A program made the translations under genes and the position numbers. Shown here one piece after another: positions 1 through 8,277 of a stretch of DNA of 64,000 bases. Origin of the DNA: Cupriavidus taiwanensis. GTDB taxonomy: Bacteria > Pseudomonadota > Gammaproteobacteria > Burkholderiales > Burkholderiaceae. Numbering within the stretch: position 1 is the stretch's first letter; every line of letters starts with the position of its first letter. The stretch covers positions 1,433,634 to 1,497,633 of the forward strand of contig NZ_LT977070.1 in the NCBI RefSeq assembly GCF_900250075.1. The letters run 5' to 3'. Below the pieces are notes generated by a model that was not told where the DNA came from, searched no databases, and was given only the letters and a program-made list of their open reading frames with translations.

Positions 1-2
1 TC

Positions 3-797
3 TACAACACGCGCGGCGCGCGCATTCTCGACAACCACATCAGCTTCGTGCGCGACGCGCTCTACGTCGACGTCTCGCACCATGCCGTGTTTCGCGGCAA
101 CCGGCTGCACCATAGCCGCTACGGCACCCATTACATGAACTCGTACCACAACCTGTGGGAGAACAACGACAGCTACCGCAACCGCGGCGGACTGGCGCTG
201 ATGGAAGTACGCGACCAGGTGGTGCGCAACAACCGCACCTGGGCCAATGCCGACCACGGCATCATGCTGCGCACGCTGCAGGACTCGGTGATCGAAGGCA
301 ACGTGGTCGCGCACAACCAGCGCGGGTTCTTTATCTACGATGTCGAGTATGCGCAGCTGCGCGGCAACCTGGTGCTCGGCAACGCCATCGGCGTGCACCT
401 GTCGGCGGGATCGACGCGCAACGTGGTGCAGGGCAACGACTTCATCGGCAACCGCGAGCCGGTGCGCTATGTCGGCGCGCGCGACGAGGCCTGGGGCGGA
501 CGCGACCGGTCCGAGCGCGCGCAAGGCAACTACTGGAGCAACTACCTGGGCTGGGACCGCGATGCCGATGGCGTGGGCGATATCCCGTACCGGGTCAATG
601 ACGTGGTCGACCGGCTCAGCTGGCGTTATCCGGGCGTGGCGCTGCTGTTGGGCAGTCCGGCGCTGCAGGCGCTGCGGCTGGCGGGGCGCCAGTTTCCGGT
701 GATCCGGGCGCCGGGAGTGGTCGATCAATATCCGCGCATGCGTCCGGCCCGCGCCGACTGGAGGCAATGGCATGAGCCGGCCGACGCCCGCCGCTGA
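3..797 (+). CDS. nosD: NosD, periplasmic copper-maturation protein of nitrous-oxide reductase (C-terminal part)
   Basis: The reading frame is open from the window edge, so the N-terminus is missing. The visible ~264 residues are repeated right-handed beta-helix rungs rich in N/G turns (for example NRLHHSRYGTHYMNSYHN and GNAIGVHLS), the carbohydrate-binding-like CASH fold typical of NosD. The conserved NYWSNYLGWDRDADGVGD stretch before the C-terminus is characteristic of the family. NosD acts in the periplasm with the NosFY ABC transporter to supply sulfur or assist assembly of the CuZ centre of NosZ. Its last 26 bases overlap the start of nosF, so the genes are translationally coupled. The identification rests on both sequence and the nosDFYL order. 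Confidence 0.93.
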   Translation, partial: YNTRGARILDNHISFVRDALYVDVSHHAVFRGNRLHHSRYGTHYMNSYHNLWENNDSYRNRGGLALMEVRDQVVRNNRTWANADHGIMLRTLQDSVIEGNVVAHNQRGFFIYDVEYAQLRGNLVLGNAIGVHLSAGSTRNVVQGNDFIGNREPVRYVGARDEAWGGRDRSERAQGNYWSNYLGWDRDADGVGDIPYRVNDVVDRLSWRYPGVALLLGSPALQALRLAGRQFPVIRAPGVVDQYPRMRPARADWRQWHEPADARR

Positions 798-1719
798 ACC
801 GGCCCTGGATGCCATCGTGTTGTCCAACGTCAGCAAGCACTTCGGCGCGCTGCGCGCCGTCGACGATGTCAGCCTGAGCGTGGGGCAGGGCGAGCTGCTC
901 GGGCTGATCGGCCATAACGGCGCGGGCAAGAGCACGCTGTTCCGGATGATGCTGGGCTTGTTGCCGCCGACGCATGGCACCTTGCGCGTGGCCGGTGCCA
1001 ACGTGGGCAGCCGCGCATTTCGTGCGGCACGCCGCGGCATCGGCTACCTGCCCGAACATCTGGTGCTCCATGACAACCTGAGCGGCCTTGAGACCCTGCG
1101 CTTCTTCGCGCGGCTGAAGGGCGTGAAGGCGGAAGCCTGCGCGCCGATGCTCGACCAGGTGGGCCTGTCCTCCGCGGCCGCGCGTCCGGTGCGCGAATAC
1201 TCGAAGGGCATGCGCCAGCGCCTGGGCTTTGCGCAGGCGCTGCTGGGCGCGCCGCGCGTGCTGTTCCTGGACGAGCCGACCAACGGCCTGGACCCCGCCG
1301 CGATCCGCGACTGCTACGCCATGCTGAACGCGCTGCGCGGGCGCGGGGTGACCATCGTCATCACCTCGCACATCCTGGCCGAACTGCAGCAGCGCATCGA
1401 CCGCTTCGCCATCCTGTCCGCGGGCCGGCTGCAGGCCGCGGGCAGCCTCGAGGCGCTGCGCGCCCGGGCCGGCCTGCCGCTGACGCTGGTGCTGCGGATA
1501 GAGGCGGGCGCGCGCGACGAGGCGCTGCGGCGGCTAAGCGCGCTGCCTGCGCTGGAGATCGACAGTGCGCTGCCCGACGCACTGACGGTGCGTTGTGCGC
1601 CCGCCGCCAAGATGACGGTGCTGGCGGCGCTGCAACCGCTCGCCGGCCGGCTGCTGGACCTGCAGATCCGCGAGCCGTCGCTCGAGGATCTTTTTCTCGG
1701 AATGAAGGGGCAAGCATGA
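772..1719 (+). CDS. nosF: NosF, ATPase of the nitrous-oxide reductase maturation ABC transporter
   Basis: This 315-residue ABC ATPase has Walker A GHNGAGKST near residue 47, the signature SKGMRQRLG near residue 143, and Walker B VLFLDEPTNGLDP near residue 163. NosF pairs with the membrane protein NosY to energise maturation of the NosZ copper centre. It starts inside the end of nosD, and its stop overlaps the nosY start as ATGA, which indicates one transcript and coupled translation. The assignment as NosF rather than another ABC ATPase rests on the nosD-nosF-nosY-nosL order. Confidence 0.95.
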   Translation: MSRPTPAAEPALDAIVLSNVSKHFGALRAVDDVSLSVGQGELLGLIGHNGAGKSTLFRMMLGLLPPTHGTLRVAGANVGSRAFRAARRGIGYLPEHLVLHDNLSGLETLRFFARLKGVKAEACAPMLDQVGLSSAAARPVREYSKGMRQRLGFAQALLGAPRVLFLDEPTNGLDPAAIRDCYAMLNALRGRGVTIVITSHILAELQQRIDRFAILSAGRLQAAGSLEALRARAGLPLTLVLRIEAGARDEALRRLSALPALEIDSALPDALTVRCAPAAKMTVLAALQPLAGRLLDLQIREPSLEDLFLGMKGQA

Positions 1720-2552
1720 GCGAGTGGTTCGACGCCCGGCAGGTGGCCACGCTGGCCGGCAGGGAATTCCGCGACCGCATGCGCAATCGCTGGGTGCTGG
1801 CGGTGGCGGCGGTGTTCACGGCGCTGTCGCTGGCGATCGGCTACTTCGGTGGCGCGGAGCAGGGGGTGCTGGGCCCGCGCTCGCTGGAGCTCGTCATCAC
1901 CAGCCTGGCCAGCCTGGTGATCTACCTGGTGCCGATGATCGCGCTGCTGCTCGGCTTCGACGCCGTGGTGGGCGAGCGCGAGCGCGGCTCGCTGGACCTG
2001 CTGCTGTCGCTGCCGCTGACGCGCGGCGAGCTGCTGCTGGGCAAGTACCTCGGCCTGGCCGCCGCGCTGGTGCTGGCCACGGCCGGCGGCTTTGCGCTGA
2101 TGGCGCTGCTGCTGGCGCGCCAGTTCGGCTGGGCGGGGCTGTATCACACCCTCGGCTTCGTCGCCAGTGCGGTGCTGTTGGGGCTGGCGTTCCTGAGCCT
2201 GGCGCTGTGGCTGTCGGTGCTGAGCCGCGACCGCGCGCAGGCGTCGGGGCTGGCGATCGGGCTGTGGTTCTTCTTCGTGCTGGTGTTCGACCTGCTGCTG
2301 CTCGGCATGCTGGTCGCCGGCAGCGGCGCGGACGCACAGCATGCCGCCACCGACTGGATCGCGTGGCTGCTGTTGCTCAACCCCGCCGACCTGTTTCGCA
2401 TCGTCAATGCCTTTTCACTTGACCAGCTGCGCAGCGCCGGGGGCGTTGCCAGCATCGTGCCGCCCGCGCTGGCCAGCCCGTGGCCGACCGGCGCGGCGCT
2501 GCTGGCGTGGATCGCCGTGCCGCTGGCCCTTGCCGCCAGGAGTTTCCGCTGA
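1716..2552 (+). CDS. nosY: NosY, membrane permease of the nitrous-oxide reductase maturation ABC transporter
   Basis: The 278-residue ABC-2 type membrane protein has about six hydrophobic segments (roughly residues 25-45, 57-80, 108-130, 140-165, 170-195 and 250-275). The motif GERERGSLDLLLSLPLTR in the first cytoplasmic loop is typical of ABC-2 permeases of the NosY/GldF type. The start ATG shares four bases with the nosF stop; the longer open frame upstream lies inside nosF and is discarded. Its TGA stop shares one base with the nosL ATG (TGATG). Confidence 0.94.
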   Translation: MSEWFDARQVATLAGREFRDRMRNRWVLAVAAVFTALSLAIGYFGGAEQGVLGPRSLELVITSLASLVIYLVPMIALLLGFDAVVGERERGSLDLLLSLPLTRGELLLGKYLGLAAALVLATAGGFALMALLLARQFGWAGLYHTLGFVASAVLLGLAFLSLALWLSVLSRDRAQASGLAIGLWFFFVLVFDLLLLGMLVAGSGADAQHAATDWIAWLLLLNPADLFRIVNAFSLDQLRSAGGVASIVPPALASPWPTGAALLAWIAVPLALAARSFR

Positions 2553-3097
2553 TGTGTACCCCGCTGTGTACCCCGTTCTCATGGCCTCGCCGCCACCTGT
2601 TGCTGACGCTTGCCGGCAGCGCCGTGCTGCTCGCCGGCTGCGGCCGCAAGCCGCAAGCCCCGGCTCGGCCGCAAGAGTTCGACGCCGCCACCGCCTGCGC
2701 GCTGGACGGCATGCTGCTGGCCGATTACGCCGGGCCCAAGGCGCAGGTGTTCTATGCGGGCGAGGCGCGCCCGCACTGGTTCTGCGATACGGTGGAGATG
2801 TTCCACGCGCTGCTGCGGCCGGAACAGGTGCGGCCGGTGCAGGCGGCCTTCGTGCAGGACATGGCCCGCGCCGACTGGGAGCGGCCGCGCGGCCACTGGT
2901 TCGATGCCACCACCGGCGTCTACGTGGCCGGCAGCCGGCGCCACGGATCGATGGGACCGACGCTGGCAAGCTTCAGCACGGAACGCGATGCGGCCGCCTT
3001 CGCTGCCCGTCATGGTGGGAAACTGCTGCGCTACGCCGAGGTGACGCCGGACCTGGCCGACCTCAGCGGCGGCGCCATGCACGACAGCCGGATGTAG
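2552..3097 (+). CDS. nosL: NosL, outer-membrane copper-binding lipoprotein
   Basis: The 181-residue protein begins with a basic stretch and a hydrophobic signal ending in the lipobox LLAGC near residue 31, so it should be a lipoprotein. The mature part carries the family's CALDGM motif, in which Cys and Met are candidate Cu(I) ligands, and HWFCDTVEMF, both typical of NosL. NosL delivers copper to apo-NosZ. The start at the overlapping TGATG gives the complete signal peptide. It is the last gene of the nos cluster here and is followed by a strong hairpin. Confidence 0.92.
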   Translation: MCTPLCTPFSWPRRHLLLTLAGSAVLLAGCGRKPQAPARPQEFDAATACALDGMLLADYAGPKAQVFYAGEARPHWFCDTVEMFHALLRPEQVRPVQAAFVQDMARADWERPRGHWFDATTGVYVAGSRRHGSMGPTLASFSTERDAAAFAARHGGKLLRYAEVTPDLADLSGGAMHDSRM

Positions 3098-3122
3098 CAC
3101 GGCGGGCTGAGTGCCCGCCGTG
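3098..3122 (+). terminator. Hairpin after the nos operon
   Basis: A perfect 10-bp stem (CACGGCGGGC / GCCCGCCGTG) with a 5-base loop begins directly after the nosL stop. It is followed by TTGCTTC rather than a clean T-run, so it is a weak intrinsic terminator or an mRNA-stabilising end. It lies between the convergent nosL and aroG genes. Confidence 0.55.
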
Positions 3123-3151
3123 TTGCTTCAGTCGTTGCTTGCGTCTGCGCT

Positions 3152-4231
3152 TCAGTTGCCGCTGCCCGACACCAGCCGGCGCTGGCGCACCGACTCGGCC
3201 AGGCCCTCGAGCACCTTGACCGAGTCGTCCCAGCCGATGCAGGCATCGGTGACGGACTGGCCATAGGTCAGCTCGTCGACCGGCTGGCCCTGGACGTGGT
3301 CCTGGCGGCCGGCCACCAGGTGCGATTCGACCATCACGCCGATGATGCGCTGATCGCCGGCGGCAATCTGGCGGCCGATCTCGGCGCACACCGGGATCTG
3401 GTTCTCGTGCTTCTTGCTGCTGTTGGCATGCGAGGCGTCGATCATCAGGCGCGAGGCCAGGCCGGCCTTGGCGATGGCGTCGCAGGCTTCCTGCACGCTG
3501 GCGGCGTCGTAGTTGGGCGCCTTGCCGCCGCGCAGGATCACGTGGCAGTCCTCGTTGCCCGAGGTCGACACGATTGCCGAATGTCCGCCCTTGGTCACCG
3601 ACAGGAAATGGTGCGGCTGCGATGCGGCCTTGATCGCGTCGACCGCGATCTTGACGTTGCCGTCGGTGCCGTTCTTGAAGCCGACCGGGCACGACAGTCC
3701 CGACGCCAGCTCGCGGTGCACCTGCGACTCGGTGGTGCGCGCGCCGATCGCGCCCCAGCTGACCAGGTCGGCGATATATTGCGGGCTGATCATGTCGAGG
3801 TACTCGGTGCCGGTCGGCACGCCCATTTCGCTGATGGTCAGCAGCAGCTCGCGCGCGGTGCGCAGGCCGTCGTTGATCTTGAAGCTGCCGTCCATGTGCG
3901 GGTCGTTGATCAGGCCCTTCCAGCCCACCGTGGTGCGCGGCTTCTCGAAATACACCCGCATCACCACCTCGAGCTCGCCGGCGAAGCGCTCGCGCTGCAC
4001 CTTGAGCAGCTTGGCGTATTCCAGCGCGGCGCGGGTATCGTGGATCGAGCACGGGCCGATGATGACGATCAGCCGGTCATCCATGCCGTGCAGGATGCGG
4101 TGCATGGCCTGGCGCGCGCCGTAGATCACGTCCGAAGCCTGTTCGGAGCAGCCGAACTCGCGGATCAGGTGCGCGGGCGGCAGCAGCTCCTTGAGTTCGC
4201 GGATGCGCAGGTCGTCGGTGTTCTTCAGCAT
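3152..4231 (-). CDS. aroG: 3-deoxy-7-phosphoheptulonate (DAHP) synthase, class I, AroF/AroG/AroH type
   Basis: The 359-residue protein condenses phosphoenolpyruvate and erythrose-4-phosphate, the first step of the shikimate pathway. Visible family motifs are VIIGPCSIHD near residue 65, the KPRTTVGWKGLINDP phosphate/PEP site near residue 98, PVGFKNGTDG near residue 190 and DASHANSSKKHENQ near residue 270. The length fits the E. coli AroG family. The ATG at 4231 is chosen because translation further upstream would run through an intrinsic terminator hairpin; the bases CTGGAG lie just upstream as ribosome-binding site. The leader contains a putative Phe/Tyr-dependent attenuator (described separately), which suggests control by aromatic amino acid supply. 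Confidence 0.96.
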   Translation of the reverse strand: MLKNTDDLRIRELKELLPPAHLIREFGCSEQASDVIYGARQAMHRILHGMDDRLIVIIGPCSIHDTRAALEYAKLLKVQRERFAGELEVVMRVYFEKPRTTVGWKGLINDPHMDGSFKINDGLRTARELLLTISEMGVPTGTEYLDMISPQYIADLVSWGAIGARTTESQVHRELASGLSCPVGFKNGTDGNVKIAVDAIKAASQPHHFLSVTKGGHSAIVSTSGNEDCHVILRGGKAPNYDAASVQEACDAIAKAGLASRLMIDASHANSSKKHENQIPVCAEIGRQIAAGDQRIIGVMVESHLVAGRQDHVQGQPVDELTYGQSVTDACIGWDDSVKVLEGLAESVRQRRLVSGSGN

Positions 4232-4284
4232 GATGGCTCCAGGATTCTTGTGAGGTCGTGAGTGTGTGGGAAAACAAGGGGTAT

Positions 4285-4320
4285 AAAAAAACCGCCAGGG
4301 TCGCTGGCGGTTTTTTTTGT
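4285..4320 (-). terminator. Intrinsic terminator in the aroG leader (attenuator stem 3:4)
   Basis: Read on the minus strand the sequence is an 8-bp stem ACCGCCAG / CTGGCGGT with loop CGACC, followed directly by seven T's. It ends about 53 bases before the aroG start, so it lies within the aroG transcript rather than after a gene. The 5' arm can instead pair with an upstream segment (4355-4363), as expected for an attenuator. It is almost symmetric and could also terminate plus-strand transcription. Confidence 0.88.
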
Positions 4321-4363
4321 ATTCGGGGCGCTGCTTACAGCCATCCCTCCCTATCCGCCAGCG
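4302..4363 (-). promoter_or_regulatory. Antiterminator pairing of the aroG attenuator (regions 2 and 3)
   Basis: Region 2 on the minus strand, CGCTGGCGG at 4363-4355, lies within codons 15-18 of the leader peptide. It is exactly complementary over nine bases to region 3, CCGCCAGCG at 4310-4302, which is the 5' arm of the terminator. The 2:3 and 3:4 pairings exclude each other. Region 1, CCGCCA at 4411-4406 overlapping the leader ATG, is complementary over six bases to TGGCGG in region 2 and could form the 1:2 hairpin that permits termination. The pairings are seen directly; the regulatory function is inferred. Confidence 0.8.
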
Positions 4364-4406
4364 GTGTGAGATCGCCAAAAAAGTAAAAGTAAAACTTAGC
4401 GGACAT
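4335..4406 (-). CDS. aroG leader peptide, Phe/Tyr-rich (attenuation peptide)
   Basis: A 23-codon frame runs ATG (4406) to TAA (4335). The peptide starts MSAK, continues with six consecutive aromatic residues FYFYFF (codons 5-10, 4394-4377), and ends in GWL. It is too short for ordinary gene callers. The run of control codons, the overlap with antiterminator region 2 and the terminator 25 bases downstream match the layout of the E. coli pheA leader. Phe and Tyr are the end products that typically feed back on DAHP synthase. A clear Shine-Dalgarno sequence is not visible before the ATG, which is the main weak point. Confidence 0.82.
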   Translation of the reverse strand: MSAKFYFYFFGDLTPLADREGWL

Positions 4407-4558
4407 GGCGGGAAAAGGCGTTGGCTTGGGTCAGCTTGAAACGATTTTCTTCGCGGGCGCCGGATTTATGCTGCACTGCGTGGCAGAAAGGCAGGAAATT
4501 GCGCGCCGCTTCGGTAATTTTCGTTGCGCATTGGCTGCTCGCCGCGCGACGAAGCATC

Positions 4559-4587
4559 TTTATAGCGCCTTTTGCGGGGGTTGGCAA
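4559..4587 (-). promoter_or_regulatory. Candidate sigma-70 promoter for the aroG leader
   Basis: On the minus strand TTGCCA (4587-4582) and TATAAA (4564-4559) are separated by exactly 17 bases, a near-consensus sigma-70 promoter. Transcription would start near 4552 and give about 145 bases before the leader peptide. The remaining part of this 511-base gene-free interval (4232-4742) holds the leader, attenuator and the start region of the divergent methyltransferase gene. Confidence 0.6.
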
Positions 4588-4742
4588 GTGTCGCCGCAGC
4601 CATGCCGTGCGCTGGCGCACCCACCCGCCTTGCATTTCGGCGATGGCTTGCGAGGTTGCTGCTGCCGTCGCTTTTCGGCTTTTCCGGGCATAGCCGATGG
4701 CTATATTGGAAGCGGGGAGCAGTGGGCACGGGGAGGTGCATC

Positions 4743-5798
4743 ATGAGCGTCGATGAAGCGAGGCTGAATGCCTTCATGGAAAAATTCGTCGGCGATATCG
4801 GCGCGGTGATGCATGCCGCGACCGTGGTCGTCGGCGATGAACTCGGCCTGTACAAGGCGCTGGCGGAAAAACCGATGAGCGTCGCCATGCTGGCGGCCAA
4901 GACCCATACCGACGAGCGCTACCTGCGCGAATGGCTGTCGGCGCAGGCGGCCAGCGGTTATGTCGACTATGACGCGGGTTCGGGGCAGTTCAGCCTGAAC
5001 GAGGAACAGGCCTATGCGCTGGCGCAGGAAGGCAGCCCGGCCTTTATCCCGGGCGCGTTCCAGATCGCGGTGGCGCAGTTCCGCGCGATTCCGAAGATGA
5101 TCGACATCTTCCGCAATGGCCGCGGGCTGGGCTGGCACGAGCACGACCCCGCGCTGTACCACGGCACTGAACGCTTCTTCCGGCCCGGCTATGCGGCGCA
5201 CCTGGTGTCGGAATGGATCCCGGCGCTCGACGGCATCGCGGCGCGGCTCAAGGCCGGGGCCATGGTGGCCGACGTGGGCTGCGGCCATGGGGCGTCGACC
5301 ATCATCATGGCGCAGGCGTTTCCGGCGTCGCGCTTCGTCGGCTTCGACTACCATGAGCCTTCGGTGCGCCATGCGGCCGAGGCCGCGCGCCGCGCCGGCG
5401 TGTCCGAGCGCGTGCGCTTCGAAGTGGCCAGCGCCAAGGACTACGACGGCAAGGACTATGACCTGGTGGCGGTGTTCGACTGCCTGCACGACATGGGCGA
5501 TCCCGTGGGCGCGGCGCGCCACGTGCGCGAGACCCTGCGCGCCGACGGCGCCTGGATGATCGTCGAACCCTTTGCCAACGACGCGCTGGAGCAGAACCTG
5601 AACCCGGTGGGCCGGGTGTTCTATTCCGCGTCGACCTTCATCTGCACGCCGGCATCGCGCTCGCAGGAAGTCGGCCTGTGCCTGGGCGCGCAGGCGGGCG
5701 AGACGCGCATGCGCGCGCTGGCGGAGCAGGCGGGCTTCCGCAGCTTCCGGCGGGCGGCGCAGACGCCATTCAATCTGGTGTATGAGGTGCGGCCGTGA
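4743..5798 (+). CDS. Class I SAM-dependent methyltransferase with N-terminal winged-helix domain
   Basis: The 351-residue protein has an N-terminal helical/winged-helix domain (residues ~10-85, including DERYLREWLSAQAASGY), then a Rossmann methyltransferase fold with SAM motif I VADVGCGHGAST near residue 177 and acidic motif GFDYHE at the end of strand 2. The arrangement resembles bacterial proteins annotated as methyltransferase/transcriptional regulator. The substrate is not evident. The ATG at 4743 is preceded by GGGGAGG at 4730 (spacing 7 bases); the longer open frame has no comparable ribosome-binding site. It stands alone, divergent from aroG. Confidence 0.8.
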   Translation: MSVDEARLNAFMEKFVGDIGAVMHAATVVVGDELGLYKALAEKPMSVAMLAAKTHTDERYLREWLSAQAASGYVDYDAGSGQFSLNEEQAYALAQEGSPAFIPGAFQIAVAQFRAIPKMIDIFRNGRGLGWHEHDPALYHGTERFFRPGYAAHLVSEWIPALDGIAARLKAGAMVADVGCGHGASTIIMAQAFPASRFVGFDYHEPSVRHAAEAARRAGVSERVRFEVASAKDYDGKDYDLVAVFDCLHDMGDPVGAARHVRETLRADGAWMIVEPFANDALEQNLNPVGRVFYSASTFICTPASRSQEVGLCLGAQAGETRMRALAEQAGFRSFRRAAQTPFNLVYEVRP

Positions 5799-5828
5799 GA
5801 GGGCCGTCTGGCTAGCTGATTGGGTACT

Positions 5829-5859
5829 CCTCTCCCGCAAGCGGGAGAGGGAGCAAACC
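5829..5859. repeat. REP-like palindrome, single unit
   Basis: Ten-base perfect arms CCTCTCCCGC / GCGGGAGAGG with loop AA are followed by GAGCAAACC. The same palindrome and the same GAGCAAACC flank recur as an inverted pair at 50789-50922. Here it lies between the convergent methyltransferase and tldD stops, the usual site for REP-type extragenic repeats, and may also act as a bidirectional hairpin. Confidence 0.8.
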
Positions 5860-5866
5860 AGCGGCC

Positions 5867-7327
5867 TCAGGCGGTCCCACCCACCGTCATGTTCTCGATG
5901 CGCAGCGTCGGCTGGCCCACGCCCACCGGAACGCTCTGGCCTTCCTTGCCGCACACGCCCACGCCCGAATCCAGCCGCATGTCGTTGCCGATCATGGTCA
6001 CGTCCTTGAGCGATTCCGGGCCGTTGCCGACCAGGGTCGCGCCCTTGACCGGGTAGGTGATCTTGCCGTCCTCGATCATGTAGGCCTCGCTGGCCGAGAA
6101 CACGAACTTGCCGTTGGTGATGTCGACCTGGCCGCCGCCGAAATTGACCGCATACAGGCCGCGCTTGACGCTCGCGATGATCTCCTGCGGGTCCTTGTCG
6201 CCGTTGAGCATGTAGGTGTTGGTCATGCGCGGCATCGGCAGCGCGGCATAGCTTTCGCGGCGCGCGTTGCCGGTGACCGGCATCTTCATCAGGCGCGCGT
6301 TGAGCGTGTCCTGGATATAGCCGCGCAGGATGCCGTCCTCGATCAGCGTGGTGCACTGGGTCGGATTGCCTTCGTCGTCGAGGTTGAGCGAGCCGCGGCG
6401 GTTGGCCAGCGTGCCGTCGTCGACCACGGTCACGCCCTTGGCCGCGACGCGTTCGCCCATGCGGCCGGCAAACGCCGACGAGCCCTTGCGGTTGAAGTCG
6501 CCTTCGAGGCCGTGACCGACCGCCTCGTGCAGCAGCACGCCGGGCCAGCCCGGCCCCAGCACCACGGTCATGGCGCCGGCCGGGGCCGGGCGCGCGTCCA
6601 GGTTGACCAGCGCCGACGACACCGCTTCGTCCACGTACTGCTGCAGCAGGTCGTCGGTGAAATAGCCGTAGGCATAGCGGCCGCCGCCGCCGGACGAGCC
6701 GATCTCGCGGCGCCCGCCCTGTTCGGCGATCACCGTGACCGAGACCCGCACCAGCGGGCGCACGTCGGCGGCAATCACGCCGTCGCTGCGCGCCACCAGC
6801 ACCACGTCGTATTCGCCGGCCAGCCCTGCCATGACCTGCACCACGCGCGGGTCCTTGGCGCGTGCCATGCGCTCGATGCGCTCCAGCAGCGCCACCTTTT
6901 CCGCCGCGCTCATGGAGTCGAGCGGATCGTTGGGGGTGTACAGGTTGCGCCCCGCGTGCGTGGCCAGCTCCCCGGCGACCTTGACGCGGCCGCTGCCGGC
7001 CTTGCCGATGGTGCGCGTGGCGGCTGCCGCCTGCGACAGCGCGGGCAGGCTGATTTCATCCGAGTAGGCGAAGGCGGTGCGGTCGCCCGAGACGGCGCGT
7101 ACGCCCACGCCCTGGTCGATGCTGAAGCTGCCCGACTTGACGATGCCTTCTTCCAGGCTCCAGGCCTCGTTGCGGGTGTACTGGAAGTACAGGTCGGCGT
7201 AGTCGACCTTGTGCGTGAAGATATCGGCCAGCACGCGCTGGAGCCTGGCTTCGTCCAGGCCGTACGGCGCCAGCAGCAGTTGCTGCGCGGTGGCCAGGTT
7301 GCGGATTCCGAGATCGCCGGCGTTCAT
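5867..7327 (-). CDS. tldD: TldD, metalloprotease of the TldD/TldE (PmbA) family
   Basis: The 486-residue protein carries the TldD metal-binding motif [11 protein letters not shown] near residue 263, as well as the characteristic glycine-rich [17 protein letters not shown] lead-in and the C-terminal GVCGKEGQ segment. TldD/TldE is a heterodimeric zinc protease that degrades unfolded or modified peptides in E. coli (microcin B17 maturation, CcdA turnover). The partner gene is not in the window. It is the last gene of a minus-strand group yhdP - amidase - tldD; the ATG at 7327 is preceded by AGGACC. Confidence 0.95.
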   Translation of the reverse strand: MNAGDLGIRNLATAQQLLLAPYGLDEARLQRVLADIFTHKVDYADLYFQYTRNEAWSLEEGIVKSGSFSIDQGVGVRAVSGDRTAFAYSDEISLPALSQAAAATRTIGKAGSGRVKVAGELATHAGRNLYTPNDPLDSMSAAEKVALLERIERMARAKDPRVVQVMAGLAGEYDVVLVARSDGVIAADVRPLVRVSVTVIAEQGGRREIGSSGGGGRYAYGYFTDDLLQQYVDEAVSSALVNLDARPAPAGAMTVVLGPGWPGVLLHEAVGHGLEGDFNRKGSSAFAGRMGERVAAKGVTVVDDGTLANRRGSLNLDDEGNPTQCTTLIEDGILRGYIQDTLNARLMKMPVTGNARRESYAALPMPRMTNTYMLNGDKDPQEIIASVKRGLYAVNFGGGQVDITNGKFVFSASEAYMIEDGKITYPVKGATLVGNGPESLKDVTMIGNDMRLDSGVGVCGKEGQSVPVGVGQPTLRIENMTVGGTA

Positions 7328-7423
7328 GAGAGGTCCTTTTTTTCCTTGGGCCGCGCGGGCTGGCCGGCGCGGCAGACAATCCTGTGGGCGAGGGCGCTAT
7401 CGGCCCCCGCGCTTGCGTACATG

Positions 7424-8260
7424 CTACAGCACCCGGTGCCGCAATGCCGGCAGGTTCTGCCGGACTTCCTCCAGCCGCGCCGGGTCGATCACGCCGCCGA
7501 CCACGCCTTCGCCCTCGGGAAGCATCGCCAGGACTTCGCCCCACGGGTCGACCAGCATCGAATGGCCCCAGGTGCGCCGGCCGTTCTCGTGTTTGCCCCC
7601 TTGCGCCGCCGCCAGCACATAGCACTGGTTCTCGATGGCGCGGGCGCGCAGCAGGATTTCCCAGTGCGCCTGCCCGGTGGTGTAGGTGAAGGCGGCCGGC
7701 ATCAGGATCAGGCTGGTGCCGCCATCGGCGGCCAGGCCGCGGTACAGCTCCGGGAAGCGCAGGTCATAGCACACCGACATCGCCACCCGGCCGCAGGGCG
7801 CATCGAAGCTGACCGGCGTGCGCCCGGCCAGGATGGTGCGCGATTCGTCATAGCTTTCGGTGCCGCGGGTGAAGCCGAACAGGTGGATCTTGTCGTAGCG
7901 CGCGATGCGCTCGCCGCGCGGGTTGAAGGCGAGCGAGGTGTTGTACACGCGCTGCGGGTCGTCGCACCACATCGGCAGCGTGCCGCCGACCAGCCAGATG
8001 CCATGGCGGCGCGCCGCGTCGGCCAGGAACTGCTGCACCGGGCCGTCGCCGTCGTGCTCGCGCACGGCCACCTTGTCGGATTCGGCGCGGCCCATGATGC
8101 AGAAGTACTCGGGCAGCAGCACCAGCTCGGCACCGCCGGCGGCGGCCTCGGCGATGCGCGCCTCGGCGCGCGCCAGGTTGGCGTCGAGCGAGGTGCCGGT
8201 CACGGTCTGGACGGCGGCAACGCGGAACGGGGCAGGGCTGGCTGGATTGGCTGGGCTCAT
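7424..8260 (-). CDS. Carbon-nitrogen hydrolase, Nit1/deaminated-glutathione-amidase type
   Basis: The 278-residue nitrilase-superfamily protein has the catalytic triad E51 (LLPEYF), K124 (RYDKIHLF) and C164 (SVCYDLRFPELYR). The Cys motif with following DLRFPELYR is the Nit/omega-amidase type, which removes amide groups from deaminated glutathione or alpha-keto acid amides. It sits 17 bases after yhdP and about 100 bases before tldD on the same strand; this yhdP-nit-tldD arrangement is common in beta- and gammaproteobacteria. The exact substrate is inferred from family only. Confidence 0.87.
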   Translation of the reverse strand: MSPANPASPAPFRVAAVQTVTGTSLDANLARAEARIAEAAAGGAELVLLPEYFCIMGRAESDKVAVREHDGDGPVQQFLADAARRHGIWLVGGTLPMWCDDPQRVYNTSLAFNPRGERIARYDKIHLFGFTRGTESYDESRTILAGRTPVSFDAPCGRVAMSVCYDLRFPELYRGLAADGGTSLILMPAAFTYTTGQAHWEILLRARAIENQCYVLAAAQGGKHENGRRTWGHSMLVDPWGEVLAMLPEGEGVVGGVIDPARLEEVRQNLPALRHRVL

Positions 8261-8277
8261 GGGGGCGGCATCTTCTT

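Noticed and set aside
4396..4635. A 79-codon minus-strand frame upstream of aroG
   Set aside because: It has no family resemblance, overlaps the aroG promoter candidate and is in a different frame from the FYFYFF leader peptide.
5829..5850. Simple intrinsic terminator for the methyltransferase gene
   Set aside because: No T-run follows, and the same palindrome with the same flank recurs at 50.8 kb, so it is better described as a REP-like repeat.
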